Below the pieces are notes generated by a model. It saw nothing but the letters and a program-made list of their open reading frames with translations. It was not told the origin of the DNA and ran no database searches. From positions 1 to 64,000 of the forward strand of contig NZ_JAAIUV010000018.1 in NCBI RefSeq assembly GCF_010975035.1: a stretch of DNA of 64,000 nucleotides. The letters are read 5' to 3'. A program made the position numbers and the translations under genes. The stretch's first letter is position 1. Every line of letters starts with the position of its first letter. Below, piece after piece: positions 1-9,457 of this stretch. This DNA is from Neobacillus thermocopriae (GTDB lineage: Bacteria > Bacillota > Bacilli > Bacillales > Cytobacillaceae).

Positions 1-97
1 CGGGCATCATATCTACTCCATGGCTACCTTTGTTCTTTTCTACTCTTTGTAAAGCTAAAAGCATATTCTCCCGTGACAGGATTTGATTCAAAAGCAT
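1..97 (-). CDS. ltrA: Group II intron reverse transcriptase/maturase, N-terminal fragment
   Basis: The gene starts with ATG at 97 (minus strand) after a good GGAAGGAAGAA ribosome binding site and runs off the left edge after 32 codons. The visible protein contains ILSRENMLLALQRVEKNKG followed by SHGVDMMP. This matches the conserved start of LtrA-type maturases, where an ENxxxAxxRVxxNKGxxGxDGM motif leads into RT block 0. The intact enzyme would have reverse transcriptase and maturase (X) domains, would splice its intron and would support retrohoming. Those domains lie outside the window, so activity cannot be judged. One difference from the common form is M where many family members have G (VDGM). 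Confidence 0.85.
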   Translation of the reverse strand, partial: MLLNQILSRENMLLALQRVEKNKGSHGVDMMP

Positions 98-620
98 TGT
101 TATTCTTCCTTCCGTGAATAGCTTATCTTCTTATGCCAGTGGTCATTCCACCCTCCAAGAGGTCCCCCACGGGATTCACCGTTTCCTGTGTTCAACATGA
201 CACACTGAATGCAAAGGGCTATTCTCTCTTAATTGTTCAGTCCTTCCGAATTGTTCTAGACCAATTCGTACTATGACCTCTGCTGACTTCTGATGGCTCA
301 GCTACTTATCACTAAGTAGGTTATGAAGGGTACTTCACGTATCCATCAGACCTCCCCGGGTAAGAGTGTGATCTTTCCTTCCATCCATCTGCTTCATTTA
401 CTCTGTATCACCTTCGGCAGAAAGGGCTTTGTTTTGTCATGCAAACTCACCCAGTGATACCTAGCCTCATATGAAGTTCGTGTTCCTCAGACCGGAAGTT
501 TGCCGCTCGCTTCCTTCAGATTCCGCGTCACCACGGACACCCTTGCGTTAAGCTAACTGCTACTTCTGCCTTCGCAGCTCGGGACTTTCACCCTATAGAT
601 TACACCCATGCCGGGCGCAC
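1..620 (-). mobile_element. Group II intron, 5' part (probably class C)
   Basis: Read on the minus strand, the intron starts at 620 with GTGCGCCCGG, a typical group II 5' end, followed by a structured RNA region of about 520 bases with no long ORF, then a maturase start codon at 97. Further intron-like landmarks are the segments 'gggtgaaagtcccgagctg' and 'ccgtggtgacgcggaatc' of domain I. Only the 5' part is present; the rest lies left of the window. On the intron strand the exon just before the insertion site is a hairpin (628-652) followed by seven bases. Class C introns characteristically insert just 3' of terminator stem-loops, so class C is inferred. The subclass is not proven because domains V and VI are not visible. 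Confidence 0.88.
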
Positions 621-627
621 ATGATAG

Positions 628-652
628 AAAGCTGCCTTTTGTGGCAGCTTTT
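628..652. terminator. Palindromic terminator-like hairpin next to the intron insertion site
   Basis: A nine-base-pair perfect stem (AAAGCTGCC/GGCAGCTTT) has a six-base loop. On the plus strand the stem runs into TTTTC, so it can terminate a gene that lay to the left before the intron inserted. On the minus strand it lies seven bases upstream of the intron 5' end, which is the position class C introns use. Confidence 0.7.
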
Positions 653-767
653 CTAATGATTGAAAAAAGTCTAATTTTCTATTTCTGGTAGAATGTGTAA
701 CCTTCATCTACATTTTTGCGACTATATTGCTAAAAACAACTGTAAAAATTAAAGGGGATTATTCTAA

Positions 768-1250
768 ATGAAAAGCACGAGTTTAATCAAAGGCACGACC
801 TTAGCCATATTAATTGGAATTTTATCAAGTTGCGGTCTTGAGGAAAATTCTTCTGGAAGGTCTAGGCAAGAAAATATCGAAAATCATCAAAATAATCATC
901 GTTCTGAAAAATGGAAGGCATCTATTGAAACGAAAGTACGAACAAATGGGGTGAAGGTAGATTACAGGGTCACCAATATTTCAGGTCAACCTCAAAAATT
1001 AACATTTCAAAATGGTTTACAGGTTGATTATATTTTATATGATGGAACCGGTAATAAAATAAAGCAACTTTCCAAGGAAGTATTGTCTACCCAGGCGATA
1101 CAAGAAGAATATTTAAAAAATGATGAGGAGTTCGCTCAGGAGTTCATGATCTCCAATCTTTCAAATGGTCACTATAAACTGGAAGTGTTTTTAACAGCAA
1201 AAGAGGAAAAAGCAAAAGTTGTAACAGATTTCATGATAAATAAGCCATAA
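768..1250 (+). CDS. BsuPI-domain lipoprotein
   Basis: This is a 160-aa protein. It has a lipoprotein signal peptide: basic start, hydrophobic stretch TLAILIGIL, and lipobox LSSC with the Cys at about residue 22. It should be anchored on the outer face of the membrane. After a polar linker rich in Asn and Arg, residues 60-155 look like a BsuPI domain, an Ig-like beta-sandwich. Visible parts are VTNISGQP, then VDYILYDGTGNKI, and near the end GHYKLEVFLTA. The family is named after an intracellular proteinase inhibitor of Bacillus, but lipoprotein members have no settled role. The start is supported by AAAGGGGATT nine bases upstream. It appears to stand alone. Confidence 0.75.
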   Translation: MKSTSLIKGTTLAILIGILSSCGLEENSSGRSRQENIENHQNNHRSEKWKASIETKVRTNGVKVDYRVTNISGQPQKLTFQNGLQVDYILYDGTGNKIKQLSKEVLSTQAIQEEYLKNDEEFAQEFMISNLSNGHYKLEVFLTAKEEKAKVVTDFMINKP

Positions 1251-1456
1251 AAACGGTGGAATTCTGCCTTTTTTCTCAATAAGGGTAAATGATGAAAAAG
1301 TTTTTGGTGAATAATAACATAAAAATGATAGTATTTGGTAAGAAATGATTTAAACGGTTGATATTTTTTATAAGAAAAACATTAATAGCTTGTTTTTTTC
1401 CAAAAAGAAAAGCTACAATATAGCTTATGAGTTTATTTTACTAAAAAAATGAGTAA

Positions 1457-2212
<756 letters not shown>

Positions 2213-2293
2213 TGTAGGAAATGGTAGGATCCAATCAAAGGTTCAACCGTGGGATGGTATAGTTAATTTCAAATAGGTTCACCTAGAGATTCG

Positions 2294-2321
2294 AAAAACC
2301 GGGGCAATCGCCCCGGTTTTT
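2294..2321. terminator. Bidirectional terminator between map and dapA
   Basis: Perfect GC-rich stem ACCGGGGC/GCCCCGGT flanked by A5 on the left and T5 on the right, so it can end transcripts from both convergent genes. It overlaps the stop codon of dapA. Confidence 0.9.
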
Positions 2322-3201
2322 ATACTTCTACTCCTCCGGTTGATAAAATTTTTTGTAAGGCTAACGTTTCTTCTTCATTCAATGGAACCAATGGTAATCG
2401 TAGTCCACCAACATGAATTCCTTTCATATTTAATGCTGCTTTTACCGGTGCTGGGCTTGGTGCGGAAAATAATGATCTCATAATCGGAAGTAGGCTGCGA
2501 TGTCTTAAACCTGCACCATGCACATCTCCTTGTTTAAAGCGCCTGATCATTTCTTGCATTTCATTACCAATAATATGGGAAGCAACAGAAACGACACCAG
2601 CGCCACCTATAGATAAAACAGGTAAGGTTAATCCGTCGTCCCCACTATATAATGTAAAGTCTTCTGGTGTTTGGCTGATAATGTCAGCCATCGTATCCAA
2701 ATTACCGCTTGCTTCTTTAATACAAACAATATTTGGAATCTTTGAAAGTCGTACAATGGTTTCTACTGATAAATTCACGACACTTCTTCCGGGTATATTA
2801 TATAGCATCACTGGTAGGGATGTAGATTCAGCGATAGCCTTAAAATGTTGATATAATCCTTCTTGAGAAGGTTTGTTGTAATATGGAGTAACGAGCATAA
2901 TCCCATCTACTCCTGCATTTTCGGCTTGTTGGGTTAATTGAATAGAAGCTCGTGTATTATTGGAACCTGTTCCTGCGATGATCGGGATCCGACCATTAGC
3001 CACTTCTACGACATATTTAAATAAATTTACTTTTTCTTCATTCGTTAAAGTGGGGGATTCACCGGTCGTACCAGCAACAACTAATCCGTCAGAGCCATTA
3101 GCGATTAAGTAGTTTACTAAGTTCCTCGTTGCTTCGTAATTCATTTCACCGTTTTCATCAAATGGGGTTACCATCGCGGTAATAACTTGGCCAAAATTCA
3201 T
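2320..3201 (-). CDS. dapA: 4-hydroxy-tetrahydrodipicolinate synthase
   Basis: This 293-aa aldolase condenses pyruvate with aspartate semialdehyde, the first committed step to diaminopimelate, lysine and (in spore formers) dipicolinate. It is a class I TIM-barrel enzyme. The Schiff-base lysine is K162 in CIKEASG, with T45-T46 in GTTGES and Y134 in LYNIPGR completing the proton relay. The length is normal. It stands alone, away from an asd-dapG type operon, and is preceded on its own strand by a lysine riboswitch with terminator. Lysine should therefore shut it off. It may be a second dapA copy; the window cannot show this. The start follows AAGGGTGATAAAAA. Confidence 0.95.
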   Translation of the reverse strand: MNFGQVITAMVTPFDENGEMNYEATRNLVNYLIANGSDGLVVAGTTGESPTLTNEEKVNLFKYVVEVANGRIPIIAGTGSNNTRASIQLTQQAENAGVDGIMLVTPYYNKPSQEGLYQHFKAIAESTSLPVMLYNIPGRSVVNLSVETIVRLSKIPNIVCIKEASGNLDTMADIISQTPEDFTLYSGDDGLTLPVLSIGGAGVVSVASHIIGNEMQEMIRRFKQGDVHGAGLRHRSLLPIMRSLFSAPSPAPVKAALNMKGIHVGGLRLPLVPLNEEETLALQKILSTGGVEV

Positions 3202-3250
3202 TTTTTATCACCCTTTTTTTCAATTTTTTAGTAGAGGGTATGGCCAACGC

Positions 3251-3493
3251 AAAAAACAGCAGCGAAAGGCCTCCGCTGCTGTAGTAGAAACATAAACAAC
3301 ATTCGTTCCTATGCGTGAGATAGCCCTCCATATAGTTTACCTATATGACAGTTCTGTGCTTATTCAACAGCAGAACCAGCTTCAAGAACAATGAGGTTCA
3401 TTGAAACTTCGGCAAATTCCCCTTTCGCCATTCATCCTTGGATCTCATTATCCTCCGAATGGGTACTAATGGTCTTTGCGCCTCTATCCTCAC
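3251..3493 (-). promoter_or_regulatory. Lysine riboswitch (L-box) with terminator, upstream of dapA
   Basis: On the minus strand the leader shows the conserved L-box segments in order: GATAGAGGCGCAAAG, then AGTAC, GCCGAAGT, GCTGGTTCTG, ACTGTCAT and GGGCTATCTCAC. P1 is closed by GTGAGGATAG with CTATCTCAC. The aptamer spans about 3315-3493. It is followed by a terminator at 3251-3283 (CAGCAGCG/CGCTGCTG and T6), then the dapA start. Lysine binding is expected to favour the terminator. Aptamer identity is from the consensus; the exact antiterminator pairing was not worked out. Confidence 0.93.
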
Positions 3494-3660
3494 TTCAAAA
3501 GGTTTGAAGTAAGAAAATATTTAATTGTCTGTAATATAACAGATTCCATCCATTTGTTCAAGAGATTTTATGAAAAAAATAGAAAAAATCTTGAATATTC
3601 TTTTTCGAAAAGGGATTTCTATTTCCAAGCAAGAAAAGGTATAAATGGAGGGATGAAAAA

Positions 3661-4593
3661 ATGAGAATTAATAATATATTAGTAGTTAGTCCAATGTTTA
3701 AAGAACTCCAAACCATTATTCAAAAGGAAAAACTGAAGAAAAATTTTCGGTTTATGGCAGAAGAAGAGTTTACTCAAGAGGATTTGGTTTGGGCTGATGC
3801 ACTCGTTGCATTTAATTTAAAGTCTAATATTGATTATCATCATGTCCAATGGGTTCATTCATTAGGAGCTGGAGTGGATCGGTTTTTATTTAAAAAAGAT
3901 TGGGACGAAAGTGTCCTCTTAACGAGAACAATTTGCTCATTTGGTCAGAGAATAGCAGAGTATTGTTTGAGTTACATATTAAAAGATTTACAGTTTCATG
4001 ATCCATTTGAAGAGTTAAAGCAGCAAAAAAAATGGTACCCGTTAACCCCGAAATTATTAAACGAACAAAAGGTGATGATCTACGGTACAGGGGAGATTGG
4101 CCAAACGGTAGCGAAGGTTTTTGCCAATTTCGGAGTAGAGGTCTATGGTGTTTCGTTAAGTGGGAAAGAAAAGGAGTTTTTTCAAGAAGTCATGACAGTA
4201 AAGGCTCATTATGATCGATTGTCTGAAATGGATTATCTCATCAATACTCTTCCATTGACAGAACTCACAGAAAAACTTTTTAAGGAAAACATCTTTCATC
4301 GACTGTCGGAGGCAGGATTTATCAATGTCGGAAGAGGAGCTTCACTGGATGAAAATGCTTTGCTTGATGCCTTAGATCATCATTATTTGCGCTTTGCTGT
4401 ATTGGATGTATTTACAGAGGAACCACTTCCAGAGGATCATCCATTATGGGCACATCCAAAAGTATTGATCACACCACATATTTCTGCTGTTACGACGCCT
4501 GCGGAAGGGGCGCAATGCTTTTTGGAAACGCTGAGAAATATTGAAGAGGGAAAACCACTTCACAATAAAGTAAATGTGAAAAAAGGGTATTGA
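3661..4593 (+). CDS. D-2-hydroxyacid dehydrogenase (NAD-binding)
   Basis: This 310-aa protein belongs to the D-isomer-specific 2-hydroxyacid dehydrogenases, which interconvert 2-keto acids and D-2-hydroxyacids with NAD(P)H. The Rossmann motif IYGTGEIGQTVA lies near residue 140. The catalytic triad is visible as Arg in NVGRGA, Glu in TEEPLP and His in TPHIS. The N-terminal domain is divergent (WVHSLGAGVDRF keeps the substrate-loop GAGVD). This resembles the GhrA/YPL-like branch, so glyoxylate or hydroxypyruvate are plausible substrates. That is only inference, though the glycolate genes 6 kb downstream make it attractive. The start has GGAGGG eight bases upstream. It is not in an obvious operon. 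Confidence 0.85.
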   Translation: MRINNILVVSPMFKELQTIIQKEKLKKNFRFMAEEEFTQEDLVWADALVAFNLKSNIDYHHVQWVHSLGAGVDRFLFKKDWDESVLLTRTICSFGQRIAEYCLSYILKDLQFHDPFEELKQQKKWYPLTPKLLNEQKVMIYGTGEIGQTVAKVFANFGVEVYGVSLSGKEKEFFQEVMTVKAHYDRLSEMDYLINTLPLTELTEKLFKENIFHRLSEAGFINVGRGASLDENALLDALDHHYLRFAVLDVFTEEPLPEDHPLWAHPKVLITPHISAVTTPAEGAQCFLETLRNIEEGKPLHNKVNVKKGY

Positions 4594-4782
4594 TTGGCAA
4601 TTGAAAGTTGTCTGGCTTTATGGCAAAGAGCGTAAGGATAAAGGAGTGATTAGCACAGCAAATTATGCTATAGGAGAAAAAAGTATAATTCCAACAATTG
4701 GTTATTGGTTTTTTATTAGATTAAAATAGTGTAGAAACGGAAAAAATATAGTAGTTCCATTAGGTAATAAAGAAGTATTGGA

Positions 4783-5436
4783 GTGAAAAAAATTCCGTTG
4801 AGTAGAGCTTTATTGACATGCTTGGTTTCTTTCATCACTTTTAGTTTTTTGTCCATGCTTGTCAAAGGGAATAAAATTGTAAACTTTGATAGTACTGTGA
4901 TTCGGGGTATTCAAGGAATGGAGACACCGCCTTTGACAACCGTCATGAAATTTTTTACAAATATTGGTTCGACAAAAGTAGTTATCGTACTATGTCTATT
5001 GATTATCCTATTTCTTTACCTCGTCCTACATCATCGATCAGAACTTATCTTATTTATTGTGGTCACTGCGGGTTCTCCTATGTTGAATCACGCTTTAAAA
5101 TCTTTTTTTCAGAGGGCCCGTCCGGATTTACATCGTTTGATTGAAATTGGAGGATATAGCTTCCCAAGTGGGCATGCCATGAATGCTTTTACTGTATATG
5201 GTATATTAACTTTTCTTCTTTGGAGACATATTCGGACTCGGACCGGGCGAACGATGTTAATTCTTTTTAGTGCATTCATGATAATCATGATCGGGATTAG
5301 CCGCATATATTTGGGTGTCCATTATCCAAGCGATATTATTGGTGGATATATGGCAAGTGGGTTTTGGTTGACCATAACGATTTGGCTTTTCCAATGGTAT
5401 AAGGATAGACAGTCAAAAGAGGTTAATAGCAGATAG
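4783..5436 (+). CDS. PAP2-family membrane phosphatase
   Basis: This 217-aa polytopic membrane protein has the three phosphatase motifs of the PAP2/undecaprenyl-pyrophosphatase family: K106 to RP (SFFQRARP), PSGHA at 128-132 with the catalytic-acid His, and SRIYLGVHYPSD with the nucleophilic His at about 180. Members dephosphorylate lipid pyrophosphates such as undecaprenyl-PP or phosphatidylglycerol phosphate on the outer face of the membrane; the substrate here is not determined. The GTG at 4783 is the only usual start codon upstream of the first membrane segment, and its ribosome binding site is poor (GGAG abuts the GTG), so the N-terminus is uncertain. Confidence 0.85.
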   Translation: MKKIPLSRALLTCLVSFITFSFLSMLVKGNKIVNFDSTVIRGIQGMETPPLTTVMKFFTNIGSTKVVIVLCLLIILFLYLVLHHRSELILFIVVTAGSPMLNHALKSFFQRARPDLHRLIEIGGYSFPSGHAMNAFTVYGILTFLLWRHIRTRTGRTMLILFSAFMIIMIGISRIYLGVHYPSDIIGGYMASGFWLTITIWLFQWYKDRQSKEVNSR

Positions 5437-5550
5437 ATAATAACATAGGAGATCTGATTGAATGTACACCTCTATACAAAGGAAAATGGAACGAATGTCT
5501 AAAACACTTGAAAAATAATCCATGTTGTACTATTATTGTTTCTAGTTTAA

Positions 5551-5597
5551 TGTCTATATATTGATGTTTGATGAATGAATAAAACTATATATTGTGT
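5551..5597 (+). promoter_or_regulatory. Tandem NrdR-like boxes upstream of the RNR operon
   Basis: Two 16-base AT-rich boxes, TGTCTATATATTGATG (5551-5566) and AAACTATATATTGTGT (5582-5597), resemble the NrdR consensus ACACwATATATwGTGT. Their starts are 31 bases apart, i.e. three helical turns, which is the usual NrdR arrangement in front of nrd operons. The second box is the better match. The assignment is from consensus only. Confidence 0.65.
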
Positions 5598-5599
5598 TT

Positions 5600-5902
5600 G
5601 CCTTTAAGGTAGATGCCGATAATGGCTTAATAGGGAATCCGGTGAAAATCCGGAACTGCCCCCGCAACTGTAAATGCGGACGAACAGAGCATACCACTGT
5701 ATAAGCAAGCTGAATAGGCACTTATATGGGAAGGACTCTTAGTAGGATGATGCATTAGTCAGGAGACCTGTCTATCTTAACATGTTTCAGCTTCTTCGGG
5801 GATTGAGAAGATGAAACGGTGGCGACTGTTAGGGATTGATGTCCAATTCCTTTTACTTTGCTATCGTTTCATCCGCTCAATACCGCTTGAGCGGATTTTT
5901 TT
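5600..5902 (+). promoter_or_regulatory. Cobalamin (B12) riboswitch with terminator/antiterminator
   Basis: The B12 aptamer core is unmistakable: AATAGGGAATCCGGTG, then CCGGAACTGCCCCCGCAACT, GGATGATGCA and the B12 box AGTCAGGAGACCTG (5600-5775). The expression platform can be read. GTTTCA at 5784 pairs with TGAAAC at 5812. Alternatively GATGAAACG (5810-5818) pairs with CGTTTCATC (5865-5873), which blocks the left arm of the terminator stem ATCCGCTCAA/TTGAGCGGAT (5871-5896) plus T7. B12 is expected to stabilise the upstream hairpin, free the terminator and switch the operon off. About 210 untranslated bases follow before the coding start; I recognise no further element there. Confidence 0.95.
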
Positions 5903-6112
5903 ATTTGGAAAAATAGACATTCAACTTCGAGTGATGGAAAGTGTAAGCAACATAGTGAAGAGTTCACACTCTGGACTACATTCGTGAATACAAATTCTCG
6001 TGATTCCAAATGGGAGCACCATAAGGAATTCTTCGGCAATTTTTGGGAAGAACCCATACACCAATGGGCAGGGCGCTTATACTTTTCTAATTATAAGGGA
6101 AGGGAAGTTATT

Positions 6113-8395
6113 ATGATTACTCAAGAAAAATTAGAACGAAATGATGTATTAATGACAATTAAGCAAGCTTCGGTAAAGTATCAGTTAAATACGAGTGAAT
6201 TGGAAAAGTACATAAAGGAAATGGATGCAACTGAGGCCAATCGTTATGCATTAAGTTATGCAGTTAATCAAATTGCTATGGATCAGTCGGATTGGACGTA
6301 TTTAGCAGCCGGCCTTTATTTAAATGAATTATACAAAAAAGCAGCGTTTCAAAGAGGTTACGATGCCTCAATGAAATATGGAAATTTTTATAGCTTAATT
6401 CAACAATTAACTGATCTCGGCATCTATTCTAGTCATCTCTTAAACTCTTACAGTAAAGAGGAAATTGACGAGATTGCGAAAGAAATCAATCCTGATAAAG
6501 ATCAATTATTTAATTATTTAGGATTATTTTTGCTTGCCGATCGTTATTTGGCTAAAGATCATCAGGGGAATATCTATGAGCTACCACAAGAGCGGTTCAT
6601 GATTATTGCGATGACAATCATGGTGAATGAACCAAAGTTAAAACGCTTATCTTTAATTAAAGAGGCATACTGGGCACTAAGCAATTTGTACATGACTGTG
6701 GCAACACCTACTTTGGCGAATGCCGGTAAAAGCTTTGGCCAACTTTCATCCTGTTTTATTGATATTGTTGATGATTCATTAGATGGGATTTATTTAAACA
6801 ATTGGGATATTGCTCGGCTAAGCAAGGATGGCGGTGGAATCGGAATTTATTTTGGAAAAGTGAGAGCGCTTGGCTCAGATATTAAGAAATTCAAGGGTAA
6901 TTCTTCTGGTGTAATACCATGGGTAAAATTGATAAATGATACCGCCGTCAGTGTTGATCAATTAGGTCAGCGTCAGGGAGCGGTTGCGGTTTACCTAGAT
7001 TTGTTTCATAAGGATCTGATGAATGGTTTCCTCGATTTAAAAACGAATAACGGGGATGATCGTAGAAAGGCGCATGATATTTTTATTGGTGTCTGCGTTC
7101 CTGATTTGTTTATGAAAAAGCTTCTGGAAACAGACGAAAACGGCAGAAGTATCGGTGAATGGCATACGTTCTGTCCACATCAAGTAAAGCAATTTATGGG
7201 TTGGAAAGATGAGCAAGGGAATCCGCTTGGACTAGAGGATTTTTACGATGAAGTGGACCAAAAATATTTCACTGAGAAATACGAAGAGGCGGTTAACCAT
7301 CCATTACTTCCGCGTAAAACATATCGGGCAATGGATATTATGGCTCGAATAATGATGGTTCAATTAGAAACAGGCACTCCGTTTATGTTCTACAGGGACG
7401 AAGTCAACAGACAAAATCCGAATAAACATTTGCTTGGAAAAGGCCGTACATCCATTTATTGTAGCAATCTATGCACAGAAATTGCACAAAATATGTCTCT
7501 CACAAAAATTGTCCAAGAATATGTGGATGAAGATGGAAATGTTGTCATTGTTAGAAAACCTGGTGATTTTGTCGTTTGTAACTTATCATCTATTAATCTA
7601 GCAAGGGCCGTACCTGCTGATGTATTGGAAAGGTTAATTCGAATTCAGGTTCGTATGTTAGATAATGTGATTGATATTAATACCATTTCAGTTGGTCAAG
7701 CCCAGCTGACCAATAAAAAATTTCGAGCAATCGGACTCGGTACATTTGGTTGGCATCACCTTTTAGCACTAAAAGGAATTTACTGGGAATCAGAAGAAGC
7801 GGTCCAATTTACGGACGAACTCTATGAAAATATTGCCTACCATACGATACGTGCTTCGATGGAGCTGGCAAAAGAAAAAGGGGCTTATAGTCAATTTCAA
7901 GGTTCGGAATGGCAGACAGGTGAGTATTTTGAACGTAAAAATTATACATCTGACCGATGGAAAGCGTTAAAAGAAGAAGTCAAGGCATATGGATTACGTA
8001 ATGGCTGGTTGATGGCTATCGCTCCAAATTCATCTACTGCAAAAATCGGTGGGTCGACGGATGGAATTGATCCGATTTATTCTGTCGAATATGCGGAGGA
8101 AAAGAAAAACTTCAAAATAAAAGTAACGGCGCCTGACTTAAATCATCGAACCTATGAATTTTATCGACGGGCAAGACATGAACTGGATCAGCGTTGGAGC
8201 ATAAGACAAAATGCAGCACGCACAAGACATATCGATCAGGGAATCAGCTTTAATCTATATGTCCGTCATGACATAAAAGCAAAGGAACTGCTGAATCTTC
8301 ATTTGGAAGCCTGGAGACAGGGCTTAAAAACGACGTACTATATTCGAAGCACTTCGCAGACAGAAAACGAAGAATGTGAAGCTTGTCATAGTTAA
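6113..8395 (+). CDS. nrdE: Ribonucleoside-diphosphate reductase, alpha (large) subunit, class I
   Basis: This 760-aa catalytic subunit reduces ribonucleoside diphosphates to deoxynucleotides. Active-site residues are visible: C214 (LSSCFID) and C489 (VVCNLSS) as the redox pair, and the N452/C454/E456 triad in SNLCTEI, where C454 carries the thiyl radical. The C-terminal tail CEACHS holds the CxxC that re-reduces the active site. I place the start at ATG 6113, which has AAGGGAAGGGAAG just upstream. The frame is open 43 codons further up to 5984, but that part has no ribosome binding site and looks like leader. The sequence is class I (Ia/Ib boundary), not class II or III, so it needs the beta subunit next door. 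Confidence 0.93.
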   Translation: MITQEKLERNDVLMTIKQASVKYQLNTSELEKYIKEMDATEANRYALSYAVNQIAMDQSDWTYLAAGLYLNELYKKAAFQRGYDASMKYGNFYSLIQQLTDLGIYSSHLLNSYSKEEIDEIAKEINPDKDQLFNYLGLFLLADRYLAKDHQGNIYELPQERFMIIAMTIMVNEPKLKRLSLIKEAYWALSNLYMTVATPTLANAGKSFGQLSSCFIDIVDDSLDGIYLNNWDIARLSKDGGGIGIYFGKVRALGSDIKKFKGNSSGVIPWVKLINDTAVSVDQLGQRQGAVAVYLDLFHKDLMNGFLDLKTNNGDDRRKAHDIFIGVCVPDLFMKKLLETDENGRSIGEWHTFCPHQVKQFMGWKDEQGNPLGLEDFYDEVDQKYFTEKYEEAVNHPLLPRKTYRAMDIMARIMMVQLETGTPFMFYRDEVNRQNPNKHLLGKGRTSIYCSNLCTEIAQNMSLTKIVQEYVDEDGNVVIVRKPGDFVVCNLSSINLARAVPADVLERLIRIQVRMLDNVIDINTISVGQAQLTNKKFRAIGLGTFGWHHLLALKGIYWESEEAVQFTDELYENIAYHTIRASMELAKEKGAYSQFQGSEWQTGEYFERKNYTSDRWKALKEEVKAYGLRNGWLMAIAPNSSTAKIGGSTDGIDPIYSVEYAEEKKNFKIKVTAPDLNHRTYEFYRRARHELDQRWSIRQNAARTRHIDQGISFNLYVRHDIKAKELLNLHLEAWRQGLKTTYYIRSTSQTENEECEACHS

Positions 8396-8410
8396 TGGGA
8401 GGAGATATTT

Positions 8411-9457
8411 ATGAACAATCATGTAACATTAAATAAAATCAAGCTTTTGAATCCAGAGTTTCCTAATAAATCCACTGGTATTATTAATGGAAAGTCATCG
8501 GGTCTCCTGAATTGGAACGATATTGCCTATCCACAAATGTATGATTTGTATCATACATTGCTGTCAAATTTTTGGATACCACAGGAGATCAATATGCAGG
8601 ATGATATTAAGCAATGGGACCTGCTTACAGAGGCGGAACAAGATACTTTTTTAAGGATTAATACCCAATTGGCTTCATTAGATAGCCTTCAAACACCAAC
8701 AATGACGCAGGTAATGGATTATGTCACTGATTCGAGTTTTAAAGCAATATTTGCTGTGATTGCTCAACAGGAAGCTGTACATAATGAATCCTATTCCTAT
8801 ATTTTAAGTTCCCTTGTCCCATTGAGCGAGCAAAATTCTCGGTTTAATCAGGCGAAAAGTGACCCAATTGTTCAAAAAAGGAACCAATTGATTTTGGATG
8901 CCTATGAAAGGTTTCGCGACAATCCGACTCCTCAGCATTTATTTGAGCTGGGAGTGAATTCGATTAATCTTGAGGGAATCTATTTTTATGCCGGTTTTGC
9001 CTTCTTCTATCATCTTGCTCGTCAGCAAAAAATGTTGAAAACGAGTACGATGATCAGTTATATCCAAAGGGATGAAATGCAACATGCGTATTTTATGGCT
9101 CAATTTTTAAGAATTCTATTAACAGAAAACCTAACATTAAATCATCAGGAGAACGTGGAATATATTTATCAAACGATCGATCAAGCGGTGAAACTGGAAA
9201 AGGAATGGGCTCAGTACGTATTAAAGGATATCGACGGAATTGATTTAAAGGAGTATGAGGAATACACCGAATACTTGGCTAATAAACGCCTTCGTCAACT
9301 TGGTTTACAAAATTTATACAAGGAACGAGAGAATCCAATGCCATGGATCCATGTATTTAGTGATGAAATGCAAAATGGTACGAAGTCTGACTTTTTTGAA
9401 CAGAAGCCAAGAACGTATTCAAAAGTTTCCCATTTAAACGGATTTGATGAACTATGA
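8411..9457 (+). CDS. nrdF: Ribonucleoside-diphosphate reductase, beta (radical) subunit
   Basis: This 348-aa ferritin-like subunit carries the dimetal-tyrosyl radical cofactor for the alpha subunit. All metal ligands are present: D91 (ASLDSLQ), E121 and H124 (QQEAVHNES), E188 (INLEGIY), E222 and H225 (RDEMQH). Y128, four residues after H124, fits the radical tyrosine. So the enzyme should be an ordinary Tyr-radical class I type with iron or manganese, not a metal-free or Phe/Leu variant. It starts 15 bases after the alpha subunit with GGGAGGAGAT upstream, and its TGA overlaps the ATG of the flavodoxin gene, indicating translational coupling. Ia versus Ib cannot be settled by eye. Confidence 0.92.
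   Translation: MNNHVTLNKIKLLNPEFPNKSTGIINGKSSGLLNWNDIAYPQMYDLYHTLLSNFWIPQEINMQDDIKQWDLLTEAEQDTFLRINTQLASLDSLQTPTMTQVMDYVTDSSFKAIFAVIAQQEAVHNESYSYILSSLVPLSEQNSRFNQAKSDPIVQKRNQLILDAYERFRDNPTPQHLFELGVNSINLEGIYFYAGFAFFYHLARQQKMLKTSTMISYIQRDEMQHAYFMAQFLRILLTENLTLNHQENVEYIYQTIDQAVKLEKEWAQYVLKDIDGIDLKEYEEYTEYLANKRLRQLGLQNLYKERENPMPWIHVFSDEMQNGTKSDFFEQKPRTYSKVSHLNGFDEL

Noticed and set aside
3476..3664. 62-codon plus-strand frame before the D-2-hydroxyacid dehydrogenase
   Set aside because: It begins inside the lysine riboswitch on the opposite strand, has no ribosome binding site and no protein-like pattern.
4645..4740. Short GTG frame with AAAGGAG upstream between the dehydrogenase and PAP2 genes
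   Set aside because: About 28 codons, no conserved pattern and no terminator; likely chance.
5984..6112. N-terminal extension of the RNR alpha subunit by 43 codons
   Set aside because: No ribosome binding site; composition is unlike RNR; ATG 6113 has a strong site.
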